Origin: Fontisubflavum oceani
GTDB taxonomy: Bacteria > Pseudomonadota > Alphaproteobacteria > Rhodobacterales > Rhodobacteraceae
NCBI RefSeq assembly: GCF_030407165.1
Contig: NZ_CP129111.1
Span: 620,001 to 684,000 of the forward strand
Direction of reading: 5' to 3'
Length of the DNA stretch: 64,000 nt
Part shown: in pieces, positions 63,086 to 64,000 of the stretch
How positions within the stretch are numbered: the first letter of the stretch is position 1
Layout: each line of letters starts with the position of its first letter
Made by a program: the position numbers and the translations under genes
The notes under the pieces: model-generated
Database searches by the model: none
What the model was told of the DNA's origin: nothing
Seen by the model: the letters and a program-made list of their open reading frames with translations, nothing else

Positions 63086-64000
63086 CTAGCTCCCCATCCG
63101 CGCTTCGATACGCGCCACCATGCGGGCCGGCACCTCGTCTTGGTTCAGCTGCCGCAGCATCCGCTCTTTCACATCCGCGGGAATGAAGGCGTTGCTTTCG
63201 ACATAGGCGATTAAGCGGGCGCGGCGATCAGGATCAAGCGCGACGGTCTCCGGCGCTGTTTCAACCTCACCACCTTCGGTCGGACGCAGCGCGTTGATCC
63301 GAATGCCCGCGCCCAGAACTGGCGTCCGGGCCAAAACGACCTCTCGACCATGGAGCGGCGGCGCGCGGATGATCACATCATCGCCTTGCCGCCGGAGCAA
63401 GGTCACCTGCGCCTCTTCCAAACGGTCATCCGCGCCCAGAACCAAGACGCGATTGTCGCCATCCACCGCAGTCGCGGGCAGAAGGGCCACATTGTCCAAC
63501 GGCGCTTCCTCAAGCTGCACGGTCACGAAATCGCCGGTGCGAAACCCACGGACTTCCTGCAGCTGTGCAAAGAGCAGACGGCCCGATTGCCCCTCTTCAA
63601 CCGCGCCGCTCTCGCGGGTCAGGACAGCCGGTGCGGTGACATCAAGGCCAAACACGTCTAGGACAACCGTCACGGGCAACCGAGGCAGTTGCCCGTCATC
63701 GTCCAACAGGCGGGAATATTGCGTCGTCGAAACCCGGAACGCGACTTCGAGTCTTTCGGGATCAATCAACCGCGCGATTTGTTCGTTGCGATTGACCAAA
63801 CGGCCCGCGACCACATTGACCTCTGCCAGAACGCCGGAGAACCCGGCGCGCAATTCGGTTTCGGCCAAAACCCGGTCCGCTTCGGTCAGGCTGATCCGCC
63901 GCCGGTCAATCGCGGTGCCGGCTTGATCCACCCGTGCCTCGGCCTGCGCAAGGGCCTGACGGCGGGACAAAACGGCTTGATCCGCGGTGGCGGCGGCCAG
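63086..64000 (-). CDS. RND efflux periplasmic adaptor (partial)
   Basis: Membrane-fusion subunit that connects the RND pump to an outer-membrane channel. The 5' part lies beyond the window. What is seen: a coiled-coil hairpin (ALAQAEARVDQAGTAIDRRR), lipoyl-like RAGFSGVLAEVNVVAGRLVN, and beta-barrel strands such as LRAGFSGVLAEV and RTGDFVTVQLEEA. The C-terminus has an added 70-residue helical tail. It overlaps no other gene and its stop lies three bases before the pump start. Confidence 0.87.
   Translation of the reverse strand: MAAATADQAVLSRRQALAQAEARVDQAGTAIDRRRISLTEADRVLAETELRAGFSGVLAEVNVVAGRLVNRNEQIARLIDPERLEVAFRVSTTQYSRLLDDDGQLPRLPVTVVLDVFGLDVTAPAVLTRESGAVEEGQSGRLLFAQLQEVRGFRTGDFVTVQLEEAPLDNVALLPATAVDGDNRVLVLGADDRLEEAQVTLLRRQGDDVIIRAPPLHGREVVLARTPVLGAGIRINALRPTEGGEVETAPETVALDPDRRARLIAYVESNAFIPADVKERMLRQLNQDEVPARMVARIEARMGS

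Noticed and set aside
1..64000. tRNA genes, CRISPR arrays, insertion sequences, prophage or attachment sites
   Set aside because: Reading both strands showed no tRNA-like cloverleaf, repeat-spacer pattern, transposase or integrase domain, or flanking direct repeats.

Overview
This window reads as one contiguous piece of chromosome from a GC-rich alphaproteobacterium of the order Rhodobacterales (Roseobacter/Rhodobacter type). The evidence is the ccoNOQP-ccoGHIS cluster next to a universal-stress-protein gene, fnrL divergent from hemN, the TrcR (DUF1013) regulator, a COQ9-family protein, a 46-residue aa3-oxidase subunit IV, the order dnaX-ybaB-recR, and repeated FNR-type TTGAY-N4-RTCAA operators. 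The genus cannot be fixed from the sequence alone. I see no insertion sequence, prophage, CRISPR array or tRNA.

Layout. 1-3.8 kb: tail of an unknown gene, a GT4 glycosyltransferase, hemF, and a D-Ala-D-Ala carboxypeptidase with a SPOR tail. 3.9-16.8 kb: a microaerobic respiration island. It holds ccoSIHG, then ccoPQON (both read leftward), a usp gene, a YiiM-like MOSC protein, fnrL and hemN, with FNR boxes in front of ccoG, ccoN/usp and fnrL/hemN. A further FNR box lies in a gene-free stretch at 8.7-9.0 kb rich in hairpins. 16.8-22.7 kb: a yejABEF-type oligopeptide importer. 22.8-29.9 kb: a membrane-anchored cytochrome c, pheA, a class D beta-lactamase translationally coupled to an EamA exporter, an SRPBCC protein, nudC and a CpdB-like phosphoesterase. 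30-34.2 kb: an NMT1/SsuA-type ABC importer facing a gamma-butyrobetaine hydroxylase-like dioxygenase, then two micro-genes, one of them apparently a collapsed zinc metallopeptidase. 34.3-43.3 kb: SRP RNA, rsgA, a hydrolase/TetR pair sharing an operator, small membrane proteins, an ankyrin protein, dnaX, a phosphatase, ybaB and recR. 43.3-53 kb: RNase T2, trcR, an aminotransferase/SDR/methyltransferase series, clpS, a HAD hydrolase, an ArsR-AHSA1-YCII operon, a CDP-alcohol phosphotransferase, a quinone reductase, a COQ9 protein and rpsU. 53-64 kb: a lipoprotein, cox subunit IV, DUF6173, a metallo-beta-lactamase-fold protein, an acyl-CoA dehydrogenase, sua5, yqgE, a DsbD N-domain protein, and an RND efflux pump whose adaptor runs off the window.

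A dominant technical feature is about 15 single-base frameshifts that break otherwise well-conserved genes (ccoN, ccoI, recR, sua5, trcR and others). Most are one base short in a run of C or G. I interpret them as uncorrected sequencing or assembly errors and annotate each gene across its full span.

The genes work together most clearly in the first quarter. FnrL senses low oxygen and would switch on the cbb3 oxidase, its copper/assembly machinery, the stress protein and oxygen-independent heme synthesis, while hemF covers heme synthesis in air. The best candidate for something undescribed is the FNR-promoter-like site at 8905-8944, with spacing suited to FNR activation, reading into a hairpin-rich leader or small RNA.
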